Source of the DNA: Oceanospirillum sp048264105
GTDB lineage: Bacteria; Pseudomonadota; Gammaproteobacteria; Pseudomonadales; Halomonadaceae
Direction: 5' to 3'
DNA: 64,000 nt
NCBI GenBank assembly: GCA_048264105.1
Contig: JBLXDJ010000001.1
Span: 868,001 to 932,000 of the forward strand
In this document: positions 27,530-36,124 of the stretch, piece by piece
Layout: each line of letters opens with the position of its first letter
Numbering within the stretch: position 1 is the stretch's first letter
Translations under genes and position numbers: made by a program
Notes under the pieces: model-generated
What the model saw: the letters and a program-made list of their open reading frames with translations, nothing else
What the model was told of the DNA's origin: nothing
Database searches by the model: none

Positions 27530-30331
27530 TTGTTGAATGACCTGATCTGGATACCTCTGCTCCCACTTCTGGGAACACTGGTACCACTTTTTGCATCGAG
27601 GTTTAGCCGCAGTGCGTGTGCTTTCCTTACTGCTGGCTTGCCTGCCCTGGCCTTGGTTCTGGTTTTACAACTTGCACCTCAGGTGCTCGACGGTGAAACC
27701 GTACGCCAGAGTTTTGGCTGGATACCCCAGCTGGGACTTGAACTGGCGTTTCGCCTTGACGGACTGGCACTTCTCTTCGCCTTACTGATTTTGGGGATCG
27801 GTTTATTAGTCGTACTGTACGCCCGCTACTACCTGTCGGAAAACGACTCGATGGGTAAGTTTTACGCGTACCTGATTCTCTTTATGTTCGCCATGCTGGG
27901 CGTGGTGATGTCCGACAACCTGATCCAGCTCTGGATGTTCTGGGAACTCACCAGTATCAGTTCTTTCCTGCTGATCAGTTTCTGGGGACACAAGTCCGAA
28001 GCCCGTAAAGGTGCCCGAATGGCGCTGACCATTACCGGTGCCGGTGGCCTTGCTCTGCTGGCAGGTGTTCTGCTGATCGGTAATGTGGTGGGCAGTTATA
28101 GCCTGCACGATGTACTCGCCAGCGGCGACCTGATCCGCGAACATGCGGTTTATCCAGTCATTCTGGTACTGGTACTTCTGGGCGCGTTTACTAAATCGGC
28201 TCAGTTCCCGTTCCACTTCTGGCTGCCTCATGCCATGGCGGCACCGACACCGGTTAGTGCTTACCTGCACTCCGCGACCATGGTAAAAGCCGGTATCTTC
28301 CTGATGGCCCGTATGTATCCGGTCCTGTCAGGTACAGAGCTTTGGTTCCTGATCGTCAGTATGACCGGTCTGGCAACGTTGCTACTGGGCGCGTACGTGG
28401 CCCTGTTCAAACATGACCTTAAAGGCCTGCTCGCATATTCAACCGTGAGCCATCTGGGTCTGATTACCTTGCTGCTGGGTATGGGCACCGAACTGGCTGC
28501 GGTTGCGGCTCTGTTCCACATCATTAACCACGCGACCTTTAAAGCCTCCCTCTTTATGGCGGCGGGTATTATTGATCACGAATCCGGCTCCAGAGACATG
28601 CGACAGCTGAACGGTCTCTGGAAATACATGCCATACACCGCAACACTTGCGATGGTAGCGGCGGCCGCTATGGCGGGTGTACCGCTGCTGAACGGCTTCC
28701 TGTCGAAAGAGATGTTCTTTGCAGAAACCCTGCATCAGGACTCTCTGGGTTCCCTCTCCTGGATGGTGCCGGTGTTTGCGACTCTGGGTGGCGTTTTCTC
28801 CGTGGCCTACTCCCTGCGCTTTATCCATGACGTGTTCTTCAATGGCGAGCCGATCAATCTGCCTAAAACGCCTCATGAACCACCACGCTATATGCGGGTT
28901 CCGGTAGAGATTCTGGTAGCCCTCTGTCTTCTGGTGGGTGTTCTGCCTACATTTGTCATCGGCGACCTGCTCTATGCGGCGTCTGCGGCAACCCTTCAGG
29001 GCGCTGTTCCGGAGTACAGTCTGGCGATCTGGCACGGACTTAACTTCCCGCTGCTGATGAGCTTTATCGCGCTGGTCGGGGGTGTTGCGGTTTATATCAA
29101 CCGTAAGGAGCTGTTTCAGTTTCAGGCTCAGTTCCCGGAGAACGATCCGAAACTGGTCTTTGAAGCCATTATTCAGCTGATACACAAACAGATTTCACGG
29201 GTGATGGAGCTGGCCGAAAACGGCTCGTTGCAGCGCTACAGCTATATGATGCTGAGTCTGGCGATGGTGATGATGGCAGGCCCGCTGCTTGACCTGAATA
29301 CCACGGCAGGCCACAGACCTCAGATTCCGGTGGATGCGATCTCCATCACAGGTGCTGTACTGCTGGCGATTGGCGCATTGGCCACTGTGATCTGGAACCG
29401 CCAGCGTATGGTCGCCCTTGTCGCGCTGTCCGTTGTGGGTCTGATCGTATCGCTGATGTTTGCTAAATTCTCAGCACCGGATCTGGCGCTGACTCAGCTG
29501 GCGGTTGAAGTTGTTACCGTTATCCTGCTGATGCTGGCCCTGTTCTTCCTGCCTCAGACCACACCGAAAGAGTCATCTCCGAAGCGTGTGGCGCGGGATC
29601 TGGGTATTGCCGCGATTATCGGCGGTATTATCGGCACTATCAGCTATGCACTGATGACCCGTCCGCTGGACAGCATCTCCACCTTCTTCCTGGAAAACAG
29701 TAAGACCGGTGGCGGTGGTACCAACGTGGTGAACGTCATTCTGGTGGACTTCCGTGGTTTCGATACCTTAGGGGAGATTACCGTACTGGGTATTGCTGCA
29801 CTGGGTATCTTCAAGCTGATCGCCCGTATGCGCCTGTATATGCCAGCCAGTGATGGTGATGGCCGCCCATGGTCGAAAGACAGCCATCCGCTGATGCTTT
29901 CTGTAGTGTCCCAGAGTCTCCTGCCTCTGGCGCTTCTGGTATCCGCCTATATCTTCCTGCGTGGTCACAATATGCCGGGCGGTGGCTTTATTGCCGGTCT
30001 GATCACCTCTGTAGCGATTATCCAACAATATATCGCTCACGGTGTTGACTGGATCAAAGCCCGCATGAAGCTGGATTATCAGCTCATGATTGGCAGCGGT
30101 ATCACCATTGCCGCATTGACCGGTCTGGGTAGCTGGGCATTTGATCGTCCTTTCCTGACCTCATGGTTTGACCATTTCCATCTGCCTCTGGTGGGCGAAT
30201 TTGAGCTGGCCAGCGCCATGCTGTTCGACCTCGGGGTATTCTTGACTGTTGTAGGGGCCACCATGCTGATTCTGGCTAACCTCGGTAAATTGACGACCAG
30301 TGAACGTCCTGTACTGAAGGAGCACGACTAA
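27530..30331 (+). CDS. mrpA: Mrp Na+/H+ antiporter subunit A with fused subunit B
   Basis: 933 residues. The first about 500 residues are the ND5-like proton-channel antiporter domain, with many membrane segments and motifs such as S-A-T-M-V-K-A-G-I-F-L-M-A-R and F-K-H-D-L-K-G-L-L-A-Y-S-T-V-S-H. An MbhE-like segment follows (V-N-V-I-L-V-D-F-R-G-F-D-T-L-G-E). The C-terminal about 140 residues are an MrpB domain (L-R-G-H-N-M-P-G-G-G-F-I-A-G-L). Fusion of A and B is the 'group 2' Mrp arrangement. It starts at TTG (27530), 7 bases after AGGAG; there is no better ATG. The complex exports Na+ in exchange for protons and supports pH and salt homeostasis. Confidence 0.93.
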   Translation: MLNDLIWIPLLPLLGTLVPLFASRFSRSACAFLTAGLPALALVLVLQLAPQVLDGETVRQSFGWIPQLGLELAFRLDGLALLFALLILGIGLLVVLYARYYLSENDSMGKFYAYLILFMFAMLGVVMSDNLIQLWMFWELTSISSFLLISFWGHKSEARKGARMALTITGAGGLALLAGVLLIGNVVGSYSLHDVLASGDLIREHAVYPVILVLVLLGAFTKSAQFPFHFWLPHAMAAPTPVSAYLHSATMVKAGIFLMARMYPVLSGTELWFLIVSMTGLATLLLGAYVALFKHDLKGLLAYSTVSHLGLITLLLGMGTELAAVAALFHIINHATFKASLFMAAGIIDHESGSRDMRQLNGLWKYMPYTATLAMVAAAAMAGVPLLNGFLSKEMFFAETLHQDSLGSLSWMVPVFATLGGVFSVAYSLRFIHDVFFNGEPINLPKTPHEPPRYMRVPVEILVALCLLVGVLPTFVIGDLLYAASAATLQGAVPEYSLAIWHGLNFPLLMSFIALVGGVAVYINRKELFQFQAQFPENDPKLVFEAIIQLIHKQISRVMELAENGSLQRYSYMMLSLAMVMMAGPLLDLNTTAGHRPQIPVDAISITGAVLLAIGALATVIWNRQRMVALVALSVVGLIVSLMFAKFSAPDLALTQLAVEVVTVILLMLALFFLPQTTPKESSPKRVARDLGIAAIIGGIIGTISYALMTRPLDSISTFFLENSKTGGGGTNVVNVILVDFRGFDTLGEITVLGIAALGIFKLIARMRLYMPASDGDGRPWSKDSHPLMLSVVSQSLLPLALLVSAYIFLRGHNMPGGGFIAGLITSVAIIQQYIAHGVDWIKARMKLDYQLMIGSGITIAALTGLGSWAFDRPFLTSWFDHFHLPLVGEFELASAMLFDLGVFLTVVGATMLILANLGKLTTSERPVLKEHD

Positions 30332-30333
30332 TA

Positions 30334-30699
30334 ATGGAAGGACTATACGCTTTCTGCGTGGGCCTGCTGACGGCCTGCGGTATCTTCTTAGCCCTGCGCG
30401 GACGGACATTCCCCGTGGTTGTGGGCCTGACTCTGCTCTCTTATGCAGTCAACCTGTTCCTGTTTGCCAGCGGCCGCCTGAAACTCAACTCAGCGGCTGT
30501 TCTGGGCCAATCGGAGCAATACAGTGATCCATTGCCGCAGGCTCTGGTTCTGACAGCGATCGTAATCGGTTTTGCGATGACCGCATTTGTGGTGATTCTG
30601 GCGATGCGTGCCCGGGCAGATCTGGGTAACGACCATGTGGATGGCCGTCTGCCGGAAACACCTAAACCCCGCCTTGCACGTCGTTCGGGGGGACAATAA
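30334..30699 (+). CDS. mrpC: Mrp antiporter subunit C
   Basis: 121 residues with three membrane helices, resembling NuoK. It contains G-I-F-L-A-L-R-G-R-T-F-P-V-V-V-G-L-T-L-L and D-P-L-P-Q-A-L-V-L-T-A-I-V-I-G-F, both typical of MrpC. The start is 2 bp after the mrpA stop codon and its own stop overlaps the mrpD start by one base (TAATG), indicating translational coupling. Confidence 0.92.
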   Translation: MEGLYAFCVGLLTACGIFLALRGRTFPVVVGLTLLSYAVNLFLFASGRLKLNSAAVLGQSEQYSDPLPQALVLTAIVIGFAMTAFVVILAMRARADLGNDHVDGRLPETPKPRLARRSGGQ

Positions 30700-32225
30700 T
30701 GCAGCATCTGGCTATTTTACCGATTCTGATTCCGCTCTTTACCGGTGCTCTGTTACTTCTGCCACCTTTTAAAGACATTGTGAGCCGTCAGCGTGGTCTG
30801 GCGCTGGTTTCTGTGACCGCTCAGCTCATCTTTGCCACTATGCTGCTGGCTACTGCCGCGACTGAAGGCACGCAGATGTATGTGCTGGGTGACTGGCAAC
30901 CGCCGTTTGGTATCGTCCTGGTGGCTGACCACCTGTCATCCATGCTGGTGCTGCTGACCACCCTGCTCTGTGCCGGAGCTCTGCTCTACGCCTGCGCGGG
31001 TCAGGATAAAGGCGGTCAGTACTTCCATCCGCTGTTTATGTTCCAGGTGATGGGTATCAACGGTGCGTTCCTGACCGGCGATATTTTCAACCTGTTCGTA
31101 TTCTTCGAAGTCCTACTGATTGCGTCCTATGCCCTGCTGGTTCACGGTGGTGGTAAACAGAAAACACAGGCTGCGGTTCATTATGTGATCCTCAACCTGA
31201 TCGGCTCCAGCCTCTTCCTGTTTGGTCTGGGCATTCTGTACGGCACCCTGGGTACGCTGAACATTGCCGATATGGCACTGCAGGTTCGCGCTCTGGAAGA
31301 ATCTGAAGCGATTCTGGCGAAGGCTGGCGGCCTGCTACTGCTGCTTGTCTTTGGTCTGAAAGCAGCCCTGCTGCCTCTGCACTTCTGGCTGCCCCGCACC
31401 TATGCCTCGGCATCCGCTCCGGTGGCCGCAATTTTTGCCATTATGACCAAAGTGGGCATCTACAGTATCTTCCGCGTGCATACGGTGGTGTTTGGGGAAG
31501 AAGCTAATCTTCTTGCTGATATCGCACTACCATGGCTCTGGCCGATGGCGATGGGTACGCTGGCGATTGGCACGCTGGGTGTTTTTGCCAGTCCGACATT
31601 GCGTGTGATGACGGCGAATCTGGTGGTGATCTCTGCAGGGACTCTGCTGGTAGCCGCTGCTCTGCAATCTGAGCGGGCAACCTCTGCAGCGCTCTATTAC
31701 ATGCTGCACAGTACTCTGGTAACCGGCGCGCTCTTCCTGATTGCTGACCTGATCTCCCGTCAGCGGGGTAAAGCCGAGGATCGCTTTGTGAAATCGCGTT
31801 CCATGGCTCAACCACGATTGCTGGGCTTCGCATTTGTGATCGCAGCACTGGCGATCATCGGCCTGCCACCGCTGTCCGGCTTTGTCGGTAAAGTGCTGAT
31901 TATGCGTGCTGCTGAGTCAACTGCCGAGATCATCTGGATCTGGCCTCTGATTCTGGTCAGCAGTCTGATGGTGCTGGTCGCCATCTCCCGTGCAGGTACA
32001 ACTCTGTTCTGGCGTGTTACCGCTGCCCCTTCAAGCGATGACAAGGCTCATCCGTTTGAGATTGCCGGTATCACACTGCTGCTGGCTGCATCGCCGCTTC
32101 TGGTGATCTTTGGCGGTCCGGTAACCGAGTTCACCGCCAATGCGGCTCAGCAACTGCACGATATGACGCAATCCGTGAATGCGCTGCTACCTAATCATAC
32201 GGCTCTTTCAGGAGGCAACCACTGA
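30699..32225 (+). CDS. mrpD: Mrp antiporter subunit D
   Basis: 508 residues, an ND2/ND4-like proton-translocating subunit with about 14 membrane helices. Signature segments include G-D-I-F-N-L-F-V-F-F-E-V-L-L-I-A-S-Y, where the Glu is essential in homologues, L-P-L-H-F-W-L-P-R and I-M-T-K-V-G-I-Y-S. It overlaps mrpC by one base and its stop overlaps the mrpE start by one base. Confidence 0.93.
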   Translation: MQHLAILPILIPLFTGALLLLPPFKDIVSRQRGLALVSVTAQLIFATMLLATAATEGTQMYVLGDWQPPFGIVLVADHLSSMLVLLTTLLCAGALLYACAGQDKGGQYFHPLFMFQVMGINGAFLTGDIFNLFVFFEVLLIASYALLVHGGGKQKTQAAVHYVILNLIGSSLFLFGLGILYGTLGTLNIADMALQVRALEESEAILAKAGGLLLLLVFGLKAALLPLHFWLPRTYASASAPVAAIFAIMTKVGIYSIFRVHTVVFGEEANLLADIALPWLWPMAMGTLAIGTLGVFASPTLRVMTANLVVISAGTLLVAAALQSERATSAALYYMLHSTLVTGALFLIADLISRQRGKAEDRFVKSRSMAQPRLLGFAFVIAALAIIGLPPLSGFVGKVLIMRAAESTAEIIWIWPLILVSSLMVLVAISRAGTTLFWRVTAAPSSDDKAHPFEIAGITLLLAASPLLVIFGGPVTEFTANAAQQLHDMTQSVNALLPNHTALSGGNH

Positions 32226-32728
32226 TGTTTACGGTTAAAGAGTCCCGTTTTCTGCCGATGCCTTTCCACAGCCTGCTGCTGTTTGTGGTTTGGCTACTGC
32301 TGAATAACACCCTGGCCTTTGGTCACATTTTACTGGCACTTTTCTTCGGCTGGTCGATCCCTAAGCTGGTTTCGATGCTGAAACATGGCCATCCCACCAT
32401 AAAGAAGCCATGGCTGGCAACGCGCTACTTCTTCCTGGTGATGAAAGATATCATCACCGCCAATATTGAAGTGGCACTGATGGTTCTCGGCCCGCTGAAA
32501 AAGCTGCAACCCGGCTTTGCTGCTGTACCTCTGGATATCACCTCAGATCTGGGCGTAACCCTGCTGGCCAGCACCATCTCTCTGACGCCCGGCACCGTAA
32601 GTGCCGAGATCTCTGAAGATCGCAAATGGCTCTATATCCATGCCCTGCATCTGGATAATGCCGATGAGTTGATTGCACAGGTAAAACAACGCTATGAGAT
32701 GCCACTGAAGGAGATTCTGGGATGCTAG
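32225..32728 (+). CDS. mrpE: Mrp antiporter subunit E
   Basis: 167 residues. Two to three N-terminal membrane helices are followed by a cytoplasmic domain containing L-L-A-S-T-I-S-L-T-P-G-T-V-S and L-Y-I-H-A-L-H-L, the conserved core of MrpE. Overlaps mrpD by one base and mrpF by seven. Confidence 0.92.
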   Translation: MFTVKESRFLPMPFHSLLLFVVWLLLNNTLAFGHILLALFFGWSIPKLVSMLKHGHPTIKKPWLATRYFFLVMKDIITANIEVALMVLGPLKKLQPGFAAVPLDITSDLGVTLLASTISLTPGTVSAEISEDRKWLYIHALHLDNADELIAQVKQRYEMPLKEILGC

Positions 32729-32991
32729 AGTGGGCCGTTATTATTGTCGCAGTCCTGATCTGTATCGCCCTGTTCCTTAACCTTTGGCGATTGATTCAGG
32801 GCCCCAGCCTTCAGGATCGCATCCTGGCGCTGGATACCATGTATATCAACAGCATCGCGCTGATCATTCTGTACGGCATCCACATGGGCACAGGTCTCTA
32901 TTTTGAGGCGGCCCTGCTGATTGCGATGCTAGGTTTTGTCAGTACCTCTGCGCTGTGTAAGTACCTGCTGCGCGGCGACCTGATCGAGTAA
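32722..32991 (+). CDS. mrpF: Mrp antiporter subunit F
   Basis: 89 residues, three membrane helices. The motif G-P-S-L-Q-D-R-I-L-A-L-D-T with its conserved Asp-Arg is characteristic of MrpF. Overlaps the end of mrpE by 7 bp. A stable hairpin separates it from mrpG. Confidence 0.92.
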   Translation: MLEWAVIIVAVLICIALFLNLWRLIQGPSLQDRILALDTMYINSIALIILYGIHMGTGLYFEAALLIAMLGFVSTSALCKYLLRGDLIE

Positions 32992-33017
32992 GCTGACAAC
33001 AACCTCGGAACAAAGTC

Positions 33018-33037
33018 AGGCGCAGGTTTCTGCGCCT
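33018..33037 (+). other. Hairpin between mrpF and mrpG
   Basis: AGGCGCAG and CTGCGCCT form a perfect eight-base stem with a GTTT loop. No T tract follows, so a classical terminator is unlikely. It may act in mRNA processing or set mrpG translation, since this is the only sizeable gap in the operon. Confidence 0.45.
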
Positions 33038-33062
33038 TGAAACAGAATAAATAGGTGAAATT

Positions 33063-33455
33063 ATGGCTACCTGGCTTGAGGGCCTGATCGCTCTCGTTTT
33101 GGTATTTGGTGGTGTTTTCCTGCTGATCGGATCGATCGGTCTGGTAAGACTTCCCGATCTTTATACACGGCTTCATGGCCCAACTAAGGCCACCACTCTG
33201 GGTATGGCGGGCTTACTGCTGGCATCCTCCGTGGTATCCAGCATGACACAGGGCTCTATATCGGTTCATGAATGGCTGATTACCCTCTTTCTGCTGATTA
33301 CCGCTCCGGTTTCAGCCAACATGATCGCTAAAACCGCGATGCACCATGACCTGATTCCCTGGAAACGAACTCAGGGACAGGAACTGATCGAACCCGCCAG
33401 CCGACAGGCTCCGCCGGATGATCATCATGAAGAGAAAGACACTAAGCTGCCCTGA
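33063..33455 (+). CDS. mrpG: Mrp antiporter subunit G
   Basis: 130 residues, three membrane helices. G-S-I-G-L-V-R-L-P-D-L-Y-T-R-L-H-G-P-T-K is the family signature. The C-terminal 25 residues are charged (H-H-E-E-K-D). AGGTGA lies 4 bases upstream of the ATG. Last gene of the mrp operon, ended by a strong terminator. Confidence 0.92.
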   Translation: MATWLEGLIALVLVFGGVFLLIGSIGLVRLPDLYTRLHGPTKATTLGMAGLLLASSVVSSMTQGSISVHEWLITLFLLITAPVSANMIAKTAMHHDLIPWKRTQGQELIEPASRQAPPDDHHEEKDTKLP

Positions 33456-33480
33456 TAAAGCCGCTTAATGCCACGCTCCA

Positions 33481-33522
33481 AAAAAATAACCCCGCCGGAT
33501 CTTCCTGCGGGGTTATTTTTTT
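33481..33522 (+). terminator. Strong intrinsic terminator after mrpG
   Basis: A perfect 15-base stem (AAAAAATAACCCCGC with its complement) encloses an 11-base loop and ends in a T run. The symmetric A and T tracts also allow action on the other strand. Confidence 0.88.
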
Positions 33523-33737
33523 GCCTGTTTTGAACGCAAACATAGACCTATCAGTCAGATTAAGGCAGAATAAATTCATACATACGTTTGAAACAGAATT
33601 AACGCTGCCGGATAAACACAGGAAACGTTTCGGGTCTGTATTAAGAGGCATCCGGCAGAAAGCCACAAAGACAGCGCCAGCAGCTATGCTCAGACATAGA
33701 TGAGTTGTTGAGCTGACAGATACAGGTGAGATCCAAT

Positions 33738-34862
33738 ATGCAAAATAACGTCGTGATCAGCGGTGCTGGTCTGTGGAACCCGGAAAACAGCATCAGTAAC
33801 GAAGAGCTGGTGGAAAGCTATAACGCTTATGCCGCGCTGTACAATGAGCAACATGCGGCAGAAATTGAAGCGGGCGAACTGGCTGCCAAACCTTTCTCCA
33901 GTGCGGAATTTATCGAAAAAGCCTCCGGCATTAAGTCCCGCTACGCTTTCGTTAAAGAAGGGATTTTAGATCCTGAGCGTATGCGTCCGGTACTGGAAGA
34001 GCGTTCTGATGAAGAGTTATCCCATCAGGCAGAAATGGCCGTTAACGCCGCCAAAATTGCCCTGAAAGAAGCGAACAAAACGCCAGATCAGATCGATGCG
34101 GTTATCGTCTCCTGTGCATACACACAACGCTCCTACCCGGCTATTGCGATTGAAGTACAGCACGCACTGGGTATTGAAGGCTTTGGCTTTGATATGCTGG
34201 TAGCCTGCTCTGCAGCCACTTTTGCGCTGCACCGCGCCTATGAGATGGTTGCCGCAGGTACAGCAAAAGCGGTGCTGGTGATCAATCCTGAGCTGACCTC
34301 GCCTCAGGTTAACTATATGGATCGTGACAGCCACTTTATCTTTGGTGATGTGGCAACCGCGACCATTATCGAACAGGAAAGCAGCTGCGACTCTGAGCAC
34401 GCCTACCGTATTCTGGGTGTTAAGGCACAGACCAGCTACTCCAATAATATCCGCTCAAACTTCGGTTATCTGTCACGGGTTACCGATGTCGATCCTTACG
34501 CTGCGGATAAGCTCTTCCACCAGAACGGCCGCAAAGTGTTCAAAGAAGTGTGCCCGATGGCCGCTCAGCACATTACCGATCATGTCGCCGCAACCGGTAA
34601 CGATAACAGCGATATCCGTCGCTGGTGGTTGCATCAGGCCAATATCAATATGAATACCCTGATCGGCAAAAAACTGATGGGGCGTGATCCCTCTGCTGAT
34701 GAAGCGCCTATCGTGCTGGATGAGTACGCCAACACCGCTTCTGCCGGTTCTCTGATCGCCTTTAACAAAAACCACAAAGATCTGGTGAAGGGTGACAAAG
34801 GCGTGATCTGCTCCTTCGGTGCCGGTTACTCCATCGGCAGCCTGGTGATTGAAAAGCTGTAA
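33738..34862 (+). CDS. 3-oxoacyl-ACP synthase III family protein (FabH-like)
   Basis: About 374 residues, longer than the roughly 320 of housekeeping FabH. The catalytic Cys lies in M-L-V-A-C-S-A-A-T-F-A. The His is in W-W-L-H-Q-A-N-I-N and the Asn in Y-A-N-T-A-S-A-G-S, giving the full Cys-His-Asn triad. The N-terminus G-A-G-L-W-N-P-E-N-S-I-S is typical. This resembles the Pseudomonas PA3286-type FabH-like enzymes that condense medium-chain acyl-CoA with malonyl-ACP (assignment from memory). The frame opens at a GTG at 33726. I prefer the ATG at 33738, with AGGTGAG about 7 bases upstream. It stands alone between two terminators. Confidence 0.85.
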   Translation: MQNNVVISGAGLWNPENSISNEELVESYNAYAALYNEQHAAEIEAGELAAKPFSSAEFIEKASGIKSRYAFVKEGILDPERMRPVLEERSDEELSHQAEMAVNAAKIALKEANKTPDQIDAVIVSCAYTQRSYPAIAIEVQHALGIEGFGFDMLVACSAATFALHRAYEMVAAGTAKAVLVINPELTSPQVNYMDRDSHFIFGDVATATIIEQESSCDSEHAYRILGVKAQTSYSNNIRSNFGYLSRVTDVDPYAADKLFHQNGRKVFKEVCPMAAQHITDHVAATGNDNSDIRRWWLHQANINMNTLIGKKLMGRDPSADEAPIVLDEYANTASAGSLIAFNKNHKDLVKGDKGVICSFGAGYSIGSLVIEKL

Positions 34863-34890
34863 CCCGAAACAATCATCAAGTGCCACCCAT

Positions 34891-34920
34891 AAAAAAACCG
34901 CCATCAAGGCGGTTTTTTTC
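34891..34920. terminator. Bidirectional intrinsic terminator
   Basis: AAAAAAACCGCC and GGCGGTTTTTTT form a 12-base stem with a five-base loop, between the convergent ketoacyl synthase and small membrane protein genes. Confidence 0.88.
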
Positions 34921-34943
34921 GTCAATCTGTTCGTAACGGATGA

Positions 34944-35270
34944 TCAGCGATCCCGGTTTTTACTCTTTTCAAACTCAGACACCAGCTTATAAAAACCAAA
35001 AGAGATCATCAGAATACCCACTGCAGCAAAACCATTCGTCATCTGCAGTATAAATTCCTCAGGGGTTAATGCTGAGCTCTCTTTGTACACCGCAGGCGCA
35101 ACCAGAACGGCCATAAAGAAGGGTGAGAAGTAAAAAAACAGCCCCACCGCCGACAAACTGATCCAGACGTTTTTACGCACAAACAGCAGCAACATCACAA
35201 CCAGCAAAAGGTAAAACGAAACGTCTTCCAGCATATTCATCAGAATCGTTTCAGCAGAATATTCCGACAT
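34944..35270 (-). CDS. Small three-helix membrane protein, unknown
   Basis: 108 residues. I do not recognise a family. Three hydrophobic segments (about 14-30, 35-57 and 80-98) are separated by short loops, and the end is charged (F-E-K-S-K-N-R-D-R). It overlaps the upstream membrane-protein gene by one base, so the two are translated together and may form one complex. Confidence 0.65.
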   Translation of the reverse strand: MSEYSAETILMNMLEDVSFYLLLVVMLLLFVRKNVWISLSAVGLFFYFSPFFMAVLVAPAVYKESSALTPEEFILQMTNGFAAVGILMISFGFYKLVSEFEKSKNRDR

Positions 35271-35752
35271 TATTGAGGCCCCCAGCCAGATCGCTCAGAG
35301 CCTTCCCGTTTAACTGCCGGTGCTCTGTCAGTGCTTTCATCTATTGAACGACCGCGATTCATACGTCTCTCGAAATGATCACGATTTCGCTGAAACTGAG
35401 GTGGTAAATTTGAAGCCGGAGACGCCGCAGCGGGCTGACGGGCTTCCAGCTTCGCTTTAAGAATGGAAGCCTGACTGATAATGGCATAGCCACACATGAC
35501 AACACCGATGTAGCGCAGATAATCAATGATGGGCAGAAAGCTCAACAGGTCGTATTCATACATCAGCTCGTCTGATGCAAAGACAGCCGTATAGATATAG
35601 TGAGGTGCCCCCATCAGGCACAACCCGATAAAGAGTGTCTTACCCTTCTCACTTTTTGCCCGGAACAGCAGCAGGTAGGCTGCGAACAAAAGGGCATAAA
35701 GAGCGGGATCATTGGCAAGCATTTTTGCCACCGCTTCCTGCGTACTTTCCAT
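35270..35752 (-). CDS. Membrane protein with a disordered basic tail, unknown
   Basis: 160 residues. Three hydrophobic segments (about 15-30, 37-57 and 70-95) are followed by a polar tail of about 60 residues rich in Arg, Pro, Ala and Ser (F-Q-R-N-R-D-H-F-E-R-R-M-N-R). No family recognised. The tail is probably cytoplasmic and disordered. It is translationally coupled to the 108-residue gene and divergent from the 1138-residue gene across a 372-bp intergenic region. Confidence 0.65.
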   Translation of the reverse strand: MESTQEAVAKMLANDPALYALLFAAYLLLFRAKSEKGKTLFIGLCLMGAPHYIYTAVFASDELMYEYDLLSFLPIIDYLRYIGVVMCGYAIISQASILKAKLEARQPAAASPASNLPPQFQRNRDHFERRMNRGRSIDESTDRAPAVKREGSERSGWGPQ

Positions 35753-35995
35753 AGATTTTCCTTTGATGATTCATCGTAAACAGCACATTTAAGAACAAAC
35801 CAACGGCCCTGTCCAAAAATTAAGTTTTCGGCAAATTAATTTACTGCGGCAACGCCAACAAGCAGCAAACTTATCCGGTGAACGGGTTCACAATCTTTTA
35901 ATCAATTACAAATTGATACATTCCCCAAAAACTATTCCGTCAGAAACCACCTGAACGGAAAATCTGAACGAAATCCTCTTAAAATGTACTTTACA

Positions 35996-36011
35996 GGCTG
36001 ATCAATCAGCC
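35996..36011. promoter_or_regulatory. Candidate operator: perfect palindrome
   Basis: GGCTGAT-CA-ATCAGCC is a perfect 7+2+7 inverted repeat with no T run after it. It lies 53 bp upstream of the candidate -35 box of the unknown operon. That position suits a regulator site, but it could be chance. Confidence 0.35.
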
Positions 36012-36063
36012 CCTCCATTAAAAGATACTAATAAAAACAGCATGTTAGGCTGTTATAGAGTGA

Positions 36064-36092
36064 TTGCACCACGCCTGTATTTCTTTTAAATT
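36064..36092 (+). promoter_or_regulatory. Candidate sigma-70 promoter of the unknown operon
   Basis: TTGCAC and TAAATT are spaced by 17 bases and end 32 bases before the ATG at 36125. Spacing and position are right, though the -10 box matches only in part. Confidence 0.4.
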
Positions 36093-36124
36093 CGGCGCAA
36101 TTTCAAATCCCAGGACACCCCACC

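Larger units (their letters stand above)
35753..36124. other. 372-bp divergent intergenic region
   Basis: No gene seen. It separates the small membrane-protein pair from the large unknown operon. It holds a direct repeat CTGAACG (35951 and 35964), a perfect palindrome at 35996-36011 and a sigma-70-like promoter at 36064-36092. It is A/T-rich compared with the flanking genes. Confidence 0.5.

Noticed and set aside
27345..27536. Short plus-strand frame (63 codons) before mrpA
   Set aside because: No ribosome site at its start and a translation without family likeness; it overlaps the mrpA ribosome site.
28439..29185. A 248-codon open frame on the minus strand inside mrpA
   Set aside because: It lies opposite a clear mrpA coding region with full family motifs. 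Its composition (many Gln, His, Arg) is that of an antisense shadow.
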